From Candidatus Omnitrophota bacterium (GTDB lineage Bacteria > Omnitrophota > Gorgyraeia > Gygaellales > Profunditerraquicolaceae), in assembly GCA_018818365.1 (NCBI GenBank), contig JAHISH010000049.1:1-6151 (forward strand): DNA of 6,151 nucleotides, read 5' to 3'. Shown here one piece after another: positions 1 to 4,773 of this stretch. Every line of letters starts with the position of its first letter. Within the stretch, counting starts at the first letter, position 1. The translations under genes were made by a program, and so were the position numbers. Below the pieces are notes generated by a model. The model did no database searches and was not told where the DNA came from. It was given only the letters and a program-made list of their open reading frames with translations.

Positions 1-894
1 GAAGATATTAAAAGTGGAAGGGTTGATATTGTGATCGGCACCCACCGGCTCCTTTCCGCTGATGTGCACTTCAAGGACCTTGGGTTAGTGATTATTGATG
101 AGGAACAGCGATTCGGGGTTACGCATAAGGAAAGGCTAAAGGCCTTTCGGCTTACTATAGATGTGCTTACGCTGACGGCGACTCCTATTCCCCGGACTTT
201 ATATATGAGCCTCATGGGTGCGCGGGATCTTTCGGTGATCAATACGCCTCCTCAAAATAGGTTGCCTATTCAGACGATTGTGGTAGAATATGATAGAGAT
301 TTGGTTCGTCAAGCCATCCTTAGAGAAATCGCTCGTCAGGGACAGGTCTTCTTCCTGCATAATCGCGTCGAGGATATTGAAGAAGTAAAAGTCAAGCTCT
401 CTGCAATTTTACCATCCCGGGTCAGGCTTATGACCGCGCATGGACAGATGCATCCCAAAGAGCTGGAAGGGGTAATGAGAGCGTTTTTTAAAGGCATGAT
501 TGATTGTCTGGTCTGTACCATGATAATCGAATCAGGATTAGATGTGCCTAATGCCAATACGATCATTGTGAATAATGCCCATCGTTTTGGTTTATCCGAT
601 TTACATCAGTTAAGGGGAAGAGTGGGAAGGTTTGATCGGCCCGCCTATGCGTATTTTATGGTGCCGAAGATGCCTCTTCTTGAACGAGCAGCGAAAAAAA
701 GGTTACAGGCGCTTCAGGAATATTCCCAGTTAGGATCAGGATTCAATATCGCCATGGAGGATTTGGAGATACGCGGGGCGGGGAATCTTCTCGGTGTCCA
801 GCAACATGGTTTTATCGCCGCAGTGGGATTTGACTTGTATTGTCGGCTGCTTCGGGAAGCGATTACTGGAATAAAAAACGCAGGAGAGCAGTAA
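1..894 (+). CDS. mfd: Transcription-repair coupling factor Mfd, C-terminal part (5' end outside window)
   Basis: Mfd is a cytoplasmic DNA translocase that pushes RNA polymerase off lesions and recruits UvrA for nucleotide excision repair. The frame is open from base 1, giving 297 visible residues. Helicase motifs appear in order: GTHRLL (13-18), the Walker B box DEEQRFG (33-39), motif III TATPIPR (59-65), AHGQM (146-150), ESGLDVPNAN (177-186), the motif VI core QLRGRVGR (203-210) and the Mfd/RecG-type tail LEIRGAGNLLGVQQHG (255-270). The spacing and NTPPQNRLPIQT (81-92) fit Mfd better than RecG. The protein stops about 27 residues after this tail. Typical Mfd proteins continue for well over 100 residues there, as the TRCF/D7 domain, so this domain seems to be missing. 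The stop codon overlaps the start of the next gene by 1 nt. The family call is secure; the state of the N-terminal half is unknown. Confidence 0.95.
   Translation, partial: EDIKSGRVDIVIGTHRLLSADVHFKDLGLVIIDEEQRFGVTHKERLKAFRLTIDVLTLTATPIPRTLYMSLMGARDLSVINTPPQNRLPIQTIVVEYDRDLVRQAILREIARQGQVFFLHNRVEDIEEVKVKLSAILPSRVRLMTAHGQMHPKELEGVMRAFFKGMIDCLVCTMIIESGLDVPNANTIIVNNAHRFGLSDLHQLRGRVGRFDRPAYAYFMVPKMPLLERAAKKRLQALQEYSQLGSGFNIAMEDLEIRGAGNLLGVQQHGFIAAVGFDLYCRLLREAITGIKNAGEQ
882..886 (+). promoter_or_regulatory. Ribosome binding site of the surA-like gene
   Basis: AGGAG lies 7 nt upstream of the ATG at 894. It selects that ATG over the in-frame TTG at 840, which would put 18 polar residues in front of the signal peptide and overlap mfd by 55 nt. 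It sits inside the last mfd codons, so translation of the two genes is probably coupled. Confidence 0.8.
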
Positions 895-1802
895 TGAAGG
901 GATATAAGGTATTTTTCCTTGCCGCACTCATTGTATTGATGGCGCGGGGGGCGGTGTATGCCACCGACAAGATCGTCGCAGTGGTCAATAAGGATGTGAT
1001 TACCCAAAAAGACCTTAGTGATTTCTTGAATTTTATGCGTATCCAATTTTCTAAAGATATTGCGCCGAACGAGGGGGAGGAGCGGATCCAGGCGATGAAA
1101 GATGATTTGTTGGATCGGCTGATAGAAGATAAACTGATCTTGCAGGAGGCAAAGAGGTTGAATCTTCGTGTCGATGATTCCAGGGTTATGTCTAAAATAG
1201 ATGATATGCGTGATCGCTATCAGTCCGATAAAGGTTTTCAAGAGGCGCTCTTGGCACAGGGGATTACGCAGGCAGATATTGAAAAGAAGATCCGGGAACA
1301 GCTTTTGATGTATACCGTCATAGAGGCGATGGTCAAATCCAAAATCGTGATCAATCCGGAAGAAGTGACCTTTTTTTATAATGAAAATAGGGCGCGCCTG
1401 AGCAAACCCGAAGAGAGGATATTCCTCGCGATTGAGTTTAACGATGAGTCGCTTGCCCACAGTTTCTCATATGAGTGGCGGACTACTTCCACATTGGAAG
1501 ATATGGCGACGCGCTATCCGTTCACCGTTAACTCATTTTCTGCAAAAAAAGAAGAGATGCGTAAAGAAATCGACGAGGTGGTCTTTCGTATGGAGTTAGG
1601 GGAAATATCTGGGCCCGTACGTATTGATGACATCTATTATGTATTCAAAGTTGAGGCAATTGTCCCGCCGCAAATAAAGACCCTTTCCGAATCACAGGAT
1701 CAAATCTATCCAATTCTTTTTGAGGGTAAATTGCAAGAAAAGCTCATGCAGTGGCTAGAGGAACTCAAAAAGAACGCCTATATAAAGATCGATCGCGATT
1801 AG
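894..1802 (+). CDS. surA: SurA-like periplasmic chaperone with degenerate parvulin domain
   Basis: Predicted periplasmic folding factor for outer-membrane proteins, 302 residues. Residues 1-23 look like a signal peptide: Lys2 and Lys5, a hydrophobic run FFLAALIVLM, then likely cleavage after AVYA. The mature N-terminus DKIVAVVNKDVITQKDL (25-41) and LLDRLIEDKLILQEAKRLNL (72-91) are typical of the SurA N-terminal helical domain. Residues about 155-255 occupy the place of one parvulin (PpiC) domain and keep the ELGEISGPVR (234-243) element. The usual RHIL strand, the GGDLG loop and the final YHIIK-type histidine are not recognisable, so isomerase activity is doubtful. The C-terminal helix (about 262-293) fits the SurA family. 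The protein is shorter than E. coli SurA (428 residues, two parvulin domains). The gene lies between mfd and pdxA and stops 4 nt before pdxA. It could also be called a PpiC/PrsA-type chaperone; exact orthology to SurA is inferred from the N-domain and the gene order. Confidence 0.83.
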   Translation: MKGYKVFFLAALIVLMARGAVYATDKIVAVVNKDVITQKDLSDFLNFMRIQFSKDIAPNEGEERIQAMKDDLLDRLIEDKLILQEAKRLNLRVDDSRVMSKIDDMRDRYQSDKGFQEALLAQGITQADIEKKIREQLLMYTVIEAMVKSKIVINPEEVTFFYNENRARLSKPEERIFLAIEFNDESLAHSFSYEWRTTSTLEDMATRYPFTVNSFSAKKEEMRKEIDEVVFRMELGEISGPVRIDDIYYVFKVEAIVPPQIKTLSESQDQIYPILFEGKLQEKLMQWLEELKKNAYIKIDRD

Positions 1803-1806
1803 CCCC

Positions 1807-2775
1807 ATGCGTCTTCGTAAACGAATCAGAGTAGGGATTACGATGGGAGATCCCTCAGGGATCGGCCCGTTTATTATCTTGCCCGCGCTTAAAAAATTGA
1901 ACCGCGTTGCGGACTGTGTGGTAATCGGGGACGCCACGGTATTGCGTAAAGCTTCGGGAATCCATCGCACATCGTTGGGGTCTCGGCTTATTGATTTGCA
2001 GAATGTAGATGCCCGGAAATTTTCTTTCGGCCGCATTGACCCAAAATACGGAAAGGCATCACTGGAATACGTAGACCGGGCATTATCGTTACTGCGTCGC
2101 AGAGAGTTGGATTGCCTGGTTACCTGCCCGATTTCTAAGGAGGCGATCGCGCGTGCGGGTTTCCCTTACCCGGGGCACACCGAGTATTTGGCGTCCAAGA
2201 CCTCCCGCAAAAGATTCCTCATGATGTTGCTTAATAAGGGATTTAAAGTCAGCCTGGTGACTCGGCACATTCCCTTAAAGAAGGTGAGCTCTTTTATCAC
2301 CACCGATCAAATCTTGCATACCATTCTTATGACGGTGAAAGGGTTGAGGGAGTTATTTGGTATTCTCTATCCCCGCGTGGCGGTCTGCGGACTTAATCCC
2401 CACGCATCCGATAACGGCCTTATAGGGAATGAGGAGTTGCGCGCTATTAGACCGGCGATACTGCGTCTTAAGAGAAAACGCGGGTGTCGCATCGATGGCC
2501 CGATCCCTTCCGACACCGCAATGTTTCAGGCGGCGCGCGGCAGGTATGATGCGGTGGTAGCTATGTATCATGATCAAGCCCTTATTCCTTTGAAGCTTTT
2601 GGGTAACGATTCCGGGGTTAACCTTACAATCGGGCTGCCGTTTGTACGCACTTCTTGTTTACATGGTACCGCGTTTGACCTTGTGCGATCGAATCCCCGT
2701 CAGGCCGATTGGCATTCCCTACACGAAGCGATCAGAGTCGCTCTTCAATGTACTTTAAAGCGAAAAAAAGACTAG
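1807..2775 (+). CDS. pdxA: 4-hydroxythreonine-4-phosphate dehydrogenase PdxA
   Basis: PdxA oxidises 4-phosphooxy-L-threonine with NAD(P) in the DXP-dependent pathway to pyridoxal 5'-phosphate; it is a cytoplasmic, metal-dependent dimer. The 322-residue length matches the family. Visible motifs are GITMGDPSGIGP (10-21), CPISKEAI (107-114), PGHTEYLA (122-129), TRHIPL (152-157), GLNPHA (195-200), MYHDQALIPLK (253-263), GVNLTIGLPFVRTS (270-283) and HGTAFD (286-291). The three metal-ligand histidines of E. coli PdxA (166, 211, 266) correspond to His154, His199 and His255, and substrate-contact residues to Lys263, Asn272 and Arg281, so the active site looks complete. The ATG at 1807 follows the surA stop by 4 nt and has no clear Shine-Dalgarno sequence, suggesting translational coupling. 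The next ATG (1843) would cut into the first strand, so 1807 is preferred. The end overlaps rsmA by 28 nt. Confidence 0.95.
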   Translation: MRLRKRIRVGITMGDPSGIGPFIILPALKKLNRVADCVVIGDATVLRKASGIHRTSLGSRLIDLQNVDARKFSFGRIDPKYGKASLEYVDRALSLLRRRELDCLVTCPISKEAIARAGFPYPGHTEYLASKTSRKRFLMMLLNKGFKVSLVTRHIPLKKVSSFITTDQILHTILMTVKGLRELFGILYPRVAVCGLNPHASDNGLIGNEELRAIRPAILRLKRKRGCRIDGPIPSDTAMFQAARGRYDAVVAMYHDQALIPLKLLGNDSGVNLTIGLPFVRTSCLHGTAFDLVRSNPRQADWHSLHEAIRVALQCTLKRKKD

Positions 2776-3563
2776 GACAGAATTTTCTTATTGATGCAAA
2801 TATTCAAGCCAAGATTATTGCGGCATGTCAGCTTGAGGTTGATGAGTCGGTACTGGAAATCGGCCCAGGGAAGGGGGCTCTCACGCGATTACTCTGCCAG
2901 AAAGTCGCGCGCGTGGTCGCGGTAGAGATAGATAAAGATTTATGTGCGATGCTTACGCAGGACTTTGCGACATTTAAAAACTTACAGGTAGTGAATCAGG
3001 ACATATTGAAATTTGACCTGGGCTTTTTTCTTTTGCGGAAAGTTCCTTTGAAGTGCTTCACCGTTATTGGGAATATCCCCTATTATATCTCAACGCCGGT
3101 TTTACAACGGCTATTGCGCTATCGAACATATATCAAGCGAGCTTTCCTTACCGTGCAAAAAGAATTTGCCCGTCGCATAGTCGCAACTCCCGGTTCTAAA
3201 GAGTACGGTTCGCTTAGCTGTTATATTCAGTATTATACGTTTCCCCGTATTTTGTTTACGTTAGGCCGCAGATGCTTTTCCCCGGCGCCATCGGTCGACT
3301 CAAGTTTCTTGAAATTGGAATTCAAAGAAACTCTCCCCCTGGGTTCAAATGACGAACGCATGCTTTTTAAAATAATCAGGAACGCATTCTCGCAGAGGAG
3401 GAAAAAACTACATAATTCTTTGGAAGGGATAGTTCCTAAAGAGGCCTTACATGAGTTTTTCCAGCTGCGCACGATTGATCCTGGAGCAAGAGCGGAAACC
3501 CTTCACCTTAATGATTTTATAGCGTTGGCTAAATTTTTAAAAAAAAAGATAAAAAAAACTTGA
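2748..3563 (+). CDS. rsmA: 16S rRNA dimethyladenosine transferase RsmA (KsgA)
   Basis: RsmA uses S-adenosylmethionine to dimethylate two adjacent adenosines (A1518/A1519, E. coli numbering) in 16S rRNA late in 30S assembly. The 271-residue product starts with KAKKRLGQNFLID (4-16), the family's hallmark N-terminus. SAM motif I is VLEIGPGKGALT (35-46), the acidic strand is VVAVEID (56-62), and the catalytic motif IV is GNIPYYIS (108-115). PxPxVDS appears as SPAPSVDS (178-185), followed by AFSQRRKKLHNSL (213-225). The frame is open upstream to a TTG at 2709, but homology favours the ATG at 2748, which lies inside the last codons of pdxA. There is no good Shine-Dalgarno sequence, so coupling to pdxA is likely. 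The tail is lysine-rich (KKKIKKT), encoded by A-tracts that seem to double as an UP element of the next promoter. No apaG follows, unlike in E. coli. Confidence 0.95.
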   Translation: MYFKAKKRLGQNFLIDANIQAKIIAACQLEVDESVLEIGPGKGALTRLLCQKVARVVAVEIDKDLCAMLTQDFATFKNLQVVNQDILKFDLGFFLLRKVPLKCFTVIGNIPYYISTPVLQRLLRYRTYIKRAFLTVQKEFARRIVATPGSKEYGSLSCYIQYYTFPRILFTLGRRCFSPAPSVDSSFLKLEFKETLPLGSNDERMLFKIIRNAFSQRRKKLHNSLEGIVPKEALHEFFQLRTIDPGARAETLHLNDFIALAKFLKKKIKKT

Positions 3564-3588
3564 CAAACTTACCTTAATAATATATAGT
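3539..3588 (+). promoter_or_regulatory. Strong sigma70-type promoter with UP-like A-tracts, for the tRNA-rpmG-secE-nusG-rpl operon
   Basis: A perfect -35 box TTGACA (3560-3565) and a 5/6 -10 box TATAGT (3583-3588) are separated by the ideal 17 nt. Transcription would begin near 3594-3596. Directly upstream lie A9 (3539-3547) and A8 (3551-3558), resembling the UP elements of rRNA and ribosomal-protein promoters that bind the RNA polymerase alpha subunit. The -35 box contains the rsmA stop codon (TGA 3561-3563). It is the best promoter match I see in the window and stands exactly where the operon needs one. The call rests on sequence match only. Confidence 0.8.
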
Positions 3589-3648
3589 CTATTGCTCAAC
3601 GCAAATTATCAGTTTATTAACCCAACTATAGCGTAGAGAAGGATTAAA

Positions 3649-3668
3649 AAGAATTTGTAAAAATTCTT
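3649..3668 (+). promoter_or_regulatory. Leader hairpin with GUAA tetraloop
   Basis: In the predicted 5' leader, an 8-bp perfect stem AAGAATTT/AAATTCTT closes a GTAA loop, which fits the GNRA tetraloop pattern. The stem is AU-rich with a single G-C pair. The nearest T-run (3678-3682) starts 9 nt downstream, so this is not a canonical terminator. It may be an RNA processing or stability element; the role is unknown. Confidence 0.45.
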
Positions 3669-3681
3669 AGGGGAGTGTTTT

Positions 3682-3694
3682 TGTAACTTGAATC
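3682..3694 (+). repeat. 13-nt direct repeat, copy 1 (before tRNA-Thr)
   Basis: TGTAACTTGAATC here matches TGTGACTTGAATC at 4016-4028 at 12 of 13 positions. The two copies bracket the tRNA-Thr, rpmG and tRNA-Trp block. Both are in non-coding sequence, one 11 nt before a tRNA and one directly after a tRNA. Confidence 0.5.
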
Positions 3695-3712
3695 TCCAGC
3701 GTTTTGCTGGAG
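3694..3712 (+). promoter_or_regulatory. Inverted repeat pairing leader with tRNA-Thr 5' acceptor strand
   Basis: CTCCAGC (3694-3700) is an exact copy of the 3' acceptor strand of tRNA-Thr (3771-3777). It is complementary to the tRNA's 5' acceptor strand GCTGGAG (3706-3712) across a 5-nt GTTTT loop. A 7-bp hairpin here would exclude the cloverleaf acceptor stem and cover the RNase P cleavage point. The sequence relation is certain; the function is inferred. Confidence 0.55.
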
Positions 3713-3778
3713 TAGCTCAGTTGGTAGAGCACGTCCTTGGTAAGGACGGGGTCACGGGTTCAATTCCCGTCTCCAGCT
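3706..3778 (+). tRNA. tRNA-Thr (anticodon GGT)
   Basis: A 73-nt cloverleaf folds fully by hand. The acceptor stem is GCTGGAG (3706-3712) with CTCCAGC (3771-3777) and discriminator T3778. The D arm is GCTC/GAGC with an 8-nt loop. The anticodon stem is CGTCC/GGACG with loop TTGGTAA, so the anticodon at 3739-3741 is GGT, reading ACC and ACU. The T arm is ACGGG/CCCGT with loop TTCAATT. CCA is not encoded and must be added after processing. It is the first gene after the promoter and lies 12 nt before rpmG, so it must be cut from an mRNA-containing precursor. A tRNA-Thr also stands ahead of tufB in E. coli (thrT). Confidence 0.97.
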
Positions 3779-3790
3779 TAAAGGTTAATT

Positions 3791-3940
3791 ATGAGGGAAA
3801 TAATTACGTTAGAGTGCACTACGTGTAAGAACAGAAATTACACGACGACTAAGAATAAAAAGTTGCATCAGGACAGACTTGAAATAAAGAAGTTCTGCCG
3901 AATGTGTCATACACATTTACCGCATAAGGAAATTAAGTAG
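3791..3940 (+). CDS. rpmG: 50S ribosomal protein L33
   Basis: Small structural protein of the large ribosomal subunit near the E site, 49 residues, a normal length for L33. The start [22 protein letters not shown] is typical of the family. Two CxxC pairs, CTTC (9-12) and CRMC (36-39), form a zinc ribbon, so this is the cysteine-bearing (C+) zinc-binding type rather than the cysteine-free type. AAAGG (3780-3784), 6 nt before the ATG, is a good ribosome binding site. The gene is wedged between two tRNAs: 12 nt after tRNA-Thr and 3 nt before tRNA-Trp, so its message end is set by tRNA processing. The placement before tRNA-Trp and secE is conserved in many bacteria. Confidence 0.96.
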   Translation: MREIITLECTTCKNRNYTTTKNKKLHQDRLEIKKFCRMCHTHLPHKEIK

Positions 3941-3943
3941 GTT

Positions 3944-4015
3944 AGGAGCGTCGGTTAATTGGCAAACCAACGGTCTCCAAAACCGTGACTGCAGGTTCAA
4001 GTCCTGCCGCTCCTG
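3944..4015 (+). tRNA. tRNA-Trp (anticodon CCA)
   Basis: A 72-nt cloverleaf. The acceptor stem is AGGAGCG (3944-3950) with CGCTCCT (4008-4014) and discriminator G4015, the usual base for bacterial tRNA-Trp. The D arm is GGTT/AACC. The anticodon stem is ACGGT/ACCGT with loop CTCCAAA, placing CCA at 3977-3979. The T arm is GCAGG/CCTGC with loop TTCAAGT. The 3'-terminal CCA is not encoded. It lies 3 nt after the rpmG stop and 35 nt before secE, a very common position for tRNA-Trp. Confidence 0.97.
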
Positions 4016-4028
4016 TGTGACTTGAATC
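4016..4028 (+). repeat. 13-nt direct repeat, copy 2 (after tRNA-Trp)
   Basis: TGTGACTTGAATC begins directly after the discriminator base of tRNA-Trp and runs into the base of the secE hairpin. It differs at one position from the copy at 3682-3694. It may be a shared processing signal, a relic of a duplication or deletion, or chance. Confidence 0.5.
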
Positions 4029-4058
4029 ATCACTGTGAGGCACTATTCACGTGAAGGT
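4026..4058 (+). promoter_or_regulatory. Hairpin covering the secE ribosome binding site and GTG start
   Basis: TCAC (4030-4033) pairs with GTGA (4051-4054), and GTGA (4035-4038) with TCAC (4047-4050). Together they make an 8-bp stem with one bulged T (4034) and the loop GGCACTAT. Three further pairs (4026-4028 with 4056-4058, one a G-T wobble) may extend it across an A-A mismatch. The likely Shine-Dalgarno GAGG (4037-4040) is half in the stem and the GTG start is inside it. This could limit SecE initiation or mark an RNA cleavage site; no experimental support is visible. Confidence 0.5.
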
Positions 4059-4242
4059 AATAAAAAAGACCGCACAATTTATAAAGGAAGTCAAAGAGGA
4101 GCTTAAGAAAGTATCGTGGTCAACCAGACAGGAAATTCTACAGTCGACCGGAGTGGTTATCGTAGCGACTTTGTTGCTGGCGGTCTACATCGGCGTTATC
4201 GACCTTATGCTCTCCAAACTTTTGAGTATTCTATTCAAATAA
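4051..4242 (+). CDS. secE: Preprotein translocase subunit SecE
   Basis: SecE clamps the SecY channel in the cytoplasmic membrane and is essential for Sec export. The 63-residue product is the short, single-spanning form, unlike the three-helix E. coli protein of 127 residues. Residues 8-31 form the amphipathic helix with the family motif ELKKVSWSTRQEIL (17-30). Residues about 34-54 (GVVIVATLLLAVYIGVIDLML) are the membrane helix. The start is GTG at 4051; an in-frame TGA at 4036 excludes any longer form. GAGG (4037-4040) is 10 nt upstream, a slightly long spacing, and lies in a hairpin. nusG begins 1 nt after the stop, so both are co-translated. Confidence 0.95.
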   Translation: MKVIKKTAQFIKEVKEELKKVSWSTRQEILQSTGVVIVATLLLAVYIGVIDLMLSKLLSILFK

Positions 4243-4243
4243 G

Positions 4244-4771
4244 ATGAAACAGTGGTACGTGGTACATACACAGACCGGTTCCGAAGAAAAAGTTAAAACA
4301 ACTTTGGAGAGCAAGATACTCTCTTCGGGAATGCAGGAGAGTATCCCGCAGGTAGTTATTCCTAAAGAGCAGATCTCAGAGATTCGTTCGGGAAAGAAAA
4401 AATTATCCCAGCGTAAGTTCTTCCCAGGATACCTATTAATCGAAATGGATTTAAATGAGGCGACATATCTGTTTGTGCGTGGTGTTTCTGGAGTCACGGG
4501 GTTTATAGGGTTGGGAAAGAAGCCGATGCCTCTTTCGTCTGTCGAAGTAGATAGCATCCTGAAGAAGACGGAAGAGACCGCGTCCAAGCCCAGTCCAAAG
4601 GTCATCTTTGAAAAGGGCGAACAAGTACGCGTTACCGAAGGTCCCTTTGTAAATTTTAACGGCGCTATTGACGAAGTGCATCCGGAAAAAGGAAAAATTA
4701 AGGTCAGTGTTTCCATTTTTGGACGTTCAACCCCCGTTGAGTTGGAATACTGGCAGGTAGAAAAGGTGTAA
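4244..4771 (+). CDS. nusG: Transcription termination/antitermination factor NusG
   Basis: NusG binds the RNA polymerase clamp to modulate pausing and processivity, and its KOW domain contacts Rho or ribosomal protein S10. The 175 residues match normal NusG size (181 in E. coli). The NGN domain begins [14 protein letters not shown] (4-17), with the conserved [14 protein letters not shown] (57-70) and [15 protein letters not shown] (83-97). After a linker (about 108-122), the KOW domain starts [21 protein letters not shown] (125-145). No inserted domain is present, unlike in some Thermotoga and Aquifex proteins. The ATG follows the secE stop by 1 nt with no clear ribosome binding site, implying coupling. 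rplK begins 2 nt after its stop. Confidence 0.97.
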   Translation: MKQWYVVHTQTGSEEKVKTTLESKILSSGMQESIPQVVIPKEQISEIRSGKKKLSQRKFFPGYLLIEMDLNEATYLFVRGVSGVTGFIGLGKKPMPLSSVEVDSILKKTEETASKPSPKVIFEKGEQVRVTEGPFVNFNGAIDEVHPEKGKIKVSVSIFGRSTPVELEYWQVEKV

Positions 4772-4773
4772 CG

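Noticed and set aside
840..893. TTG-initiated extension of the surA-like gene
   Set aside because: It would put 18 polar and basic residues before the signal peptide and overlap mfd; the ATG at 894 has a good AGGAG.
714..1460. Long minus-strand open frame (248 codons) across the mfd end and surA
   Set aside because: It is antisense to two genes with clear family motifs, has no recognisable domain, and its composition is that of a shadow frame.
2709..2747. TTG-initiated extension of rsmA
   Set aside because: The added 13 residues do not fit the conserved RsmA N-terminus, which begins just before KAKKRLGQNFL.
3649..3682. Rho-independent terminator after rsmA
   Set aside because: The stem is almost entirely A-T and the T-run is 9 nt away and short; it also lies inside the leader of the next operon.
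4016..4050. An unannotated small protein between tRNA-Trp and secE
   Set aside because: The gap is only 35 nt; it holds the tRNA trailer, the hairpin and the ribosome site, with no open frame of useful length.
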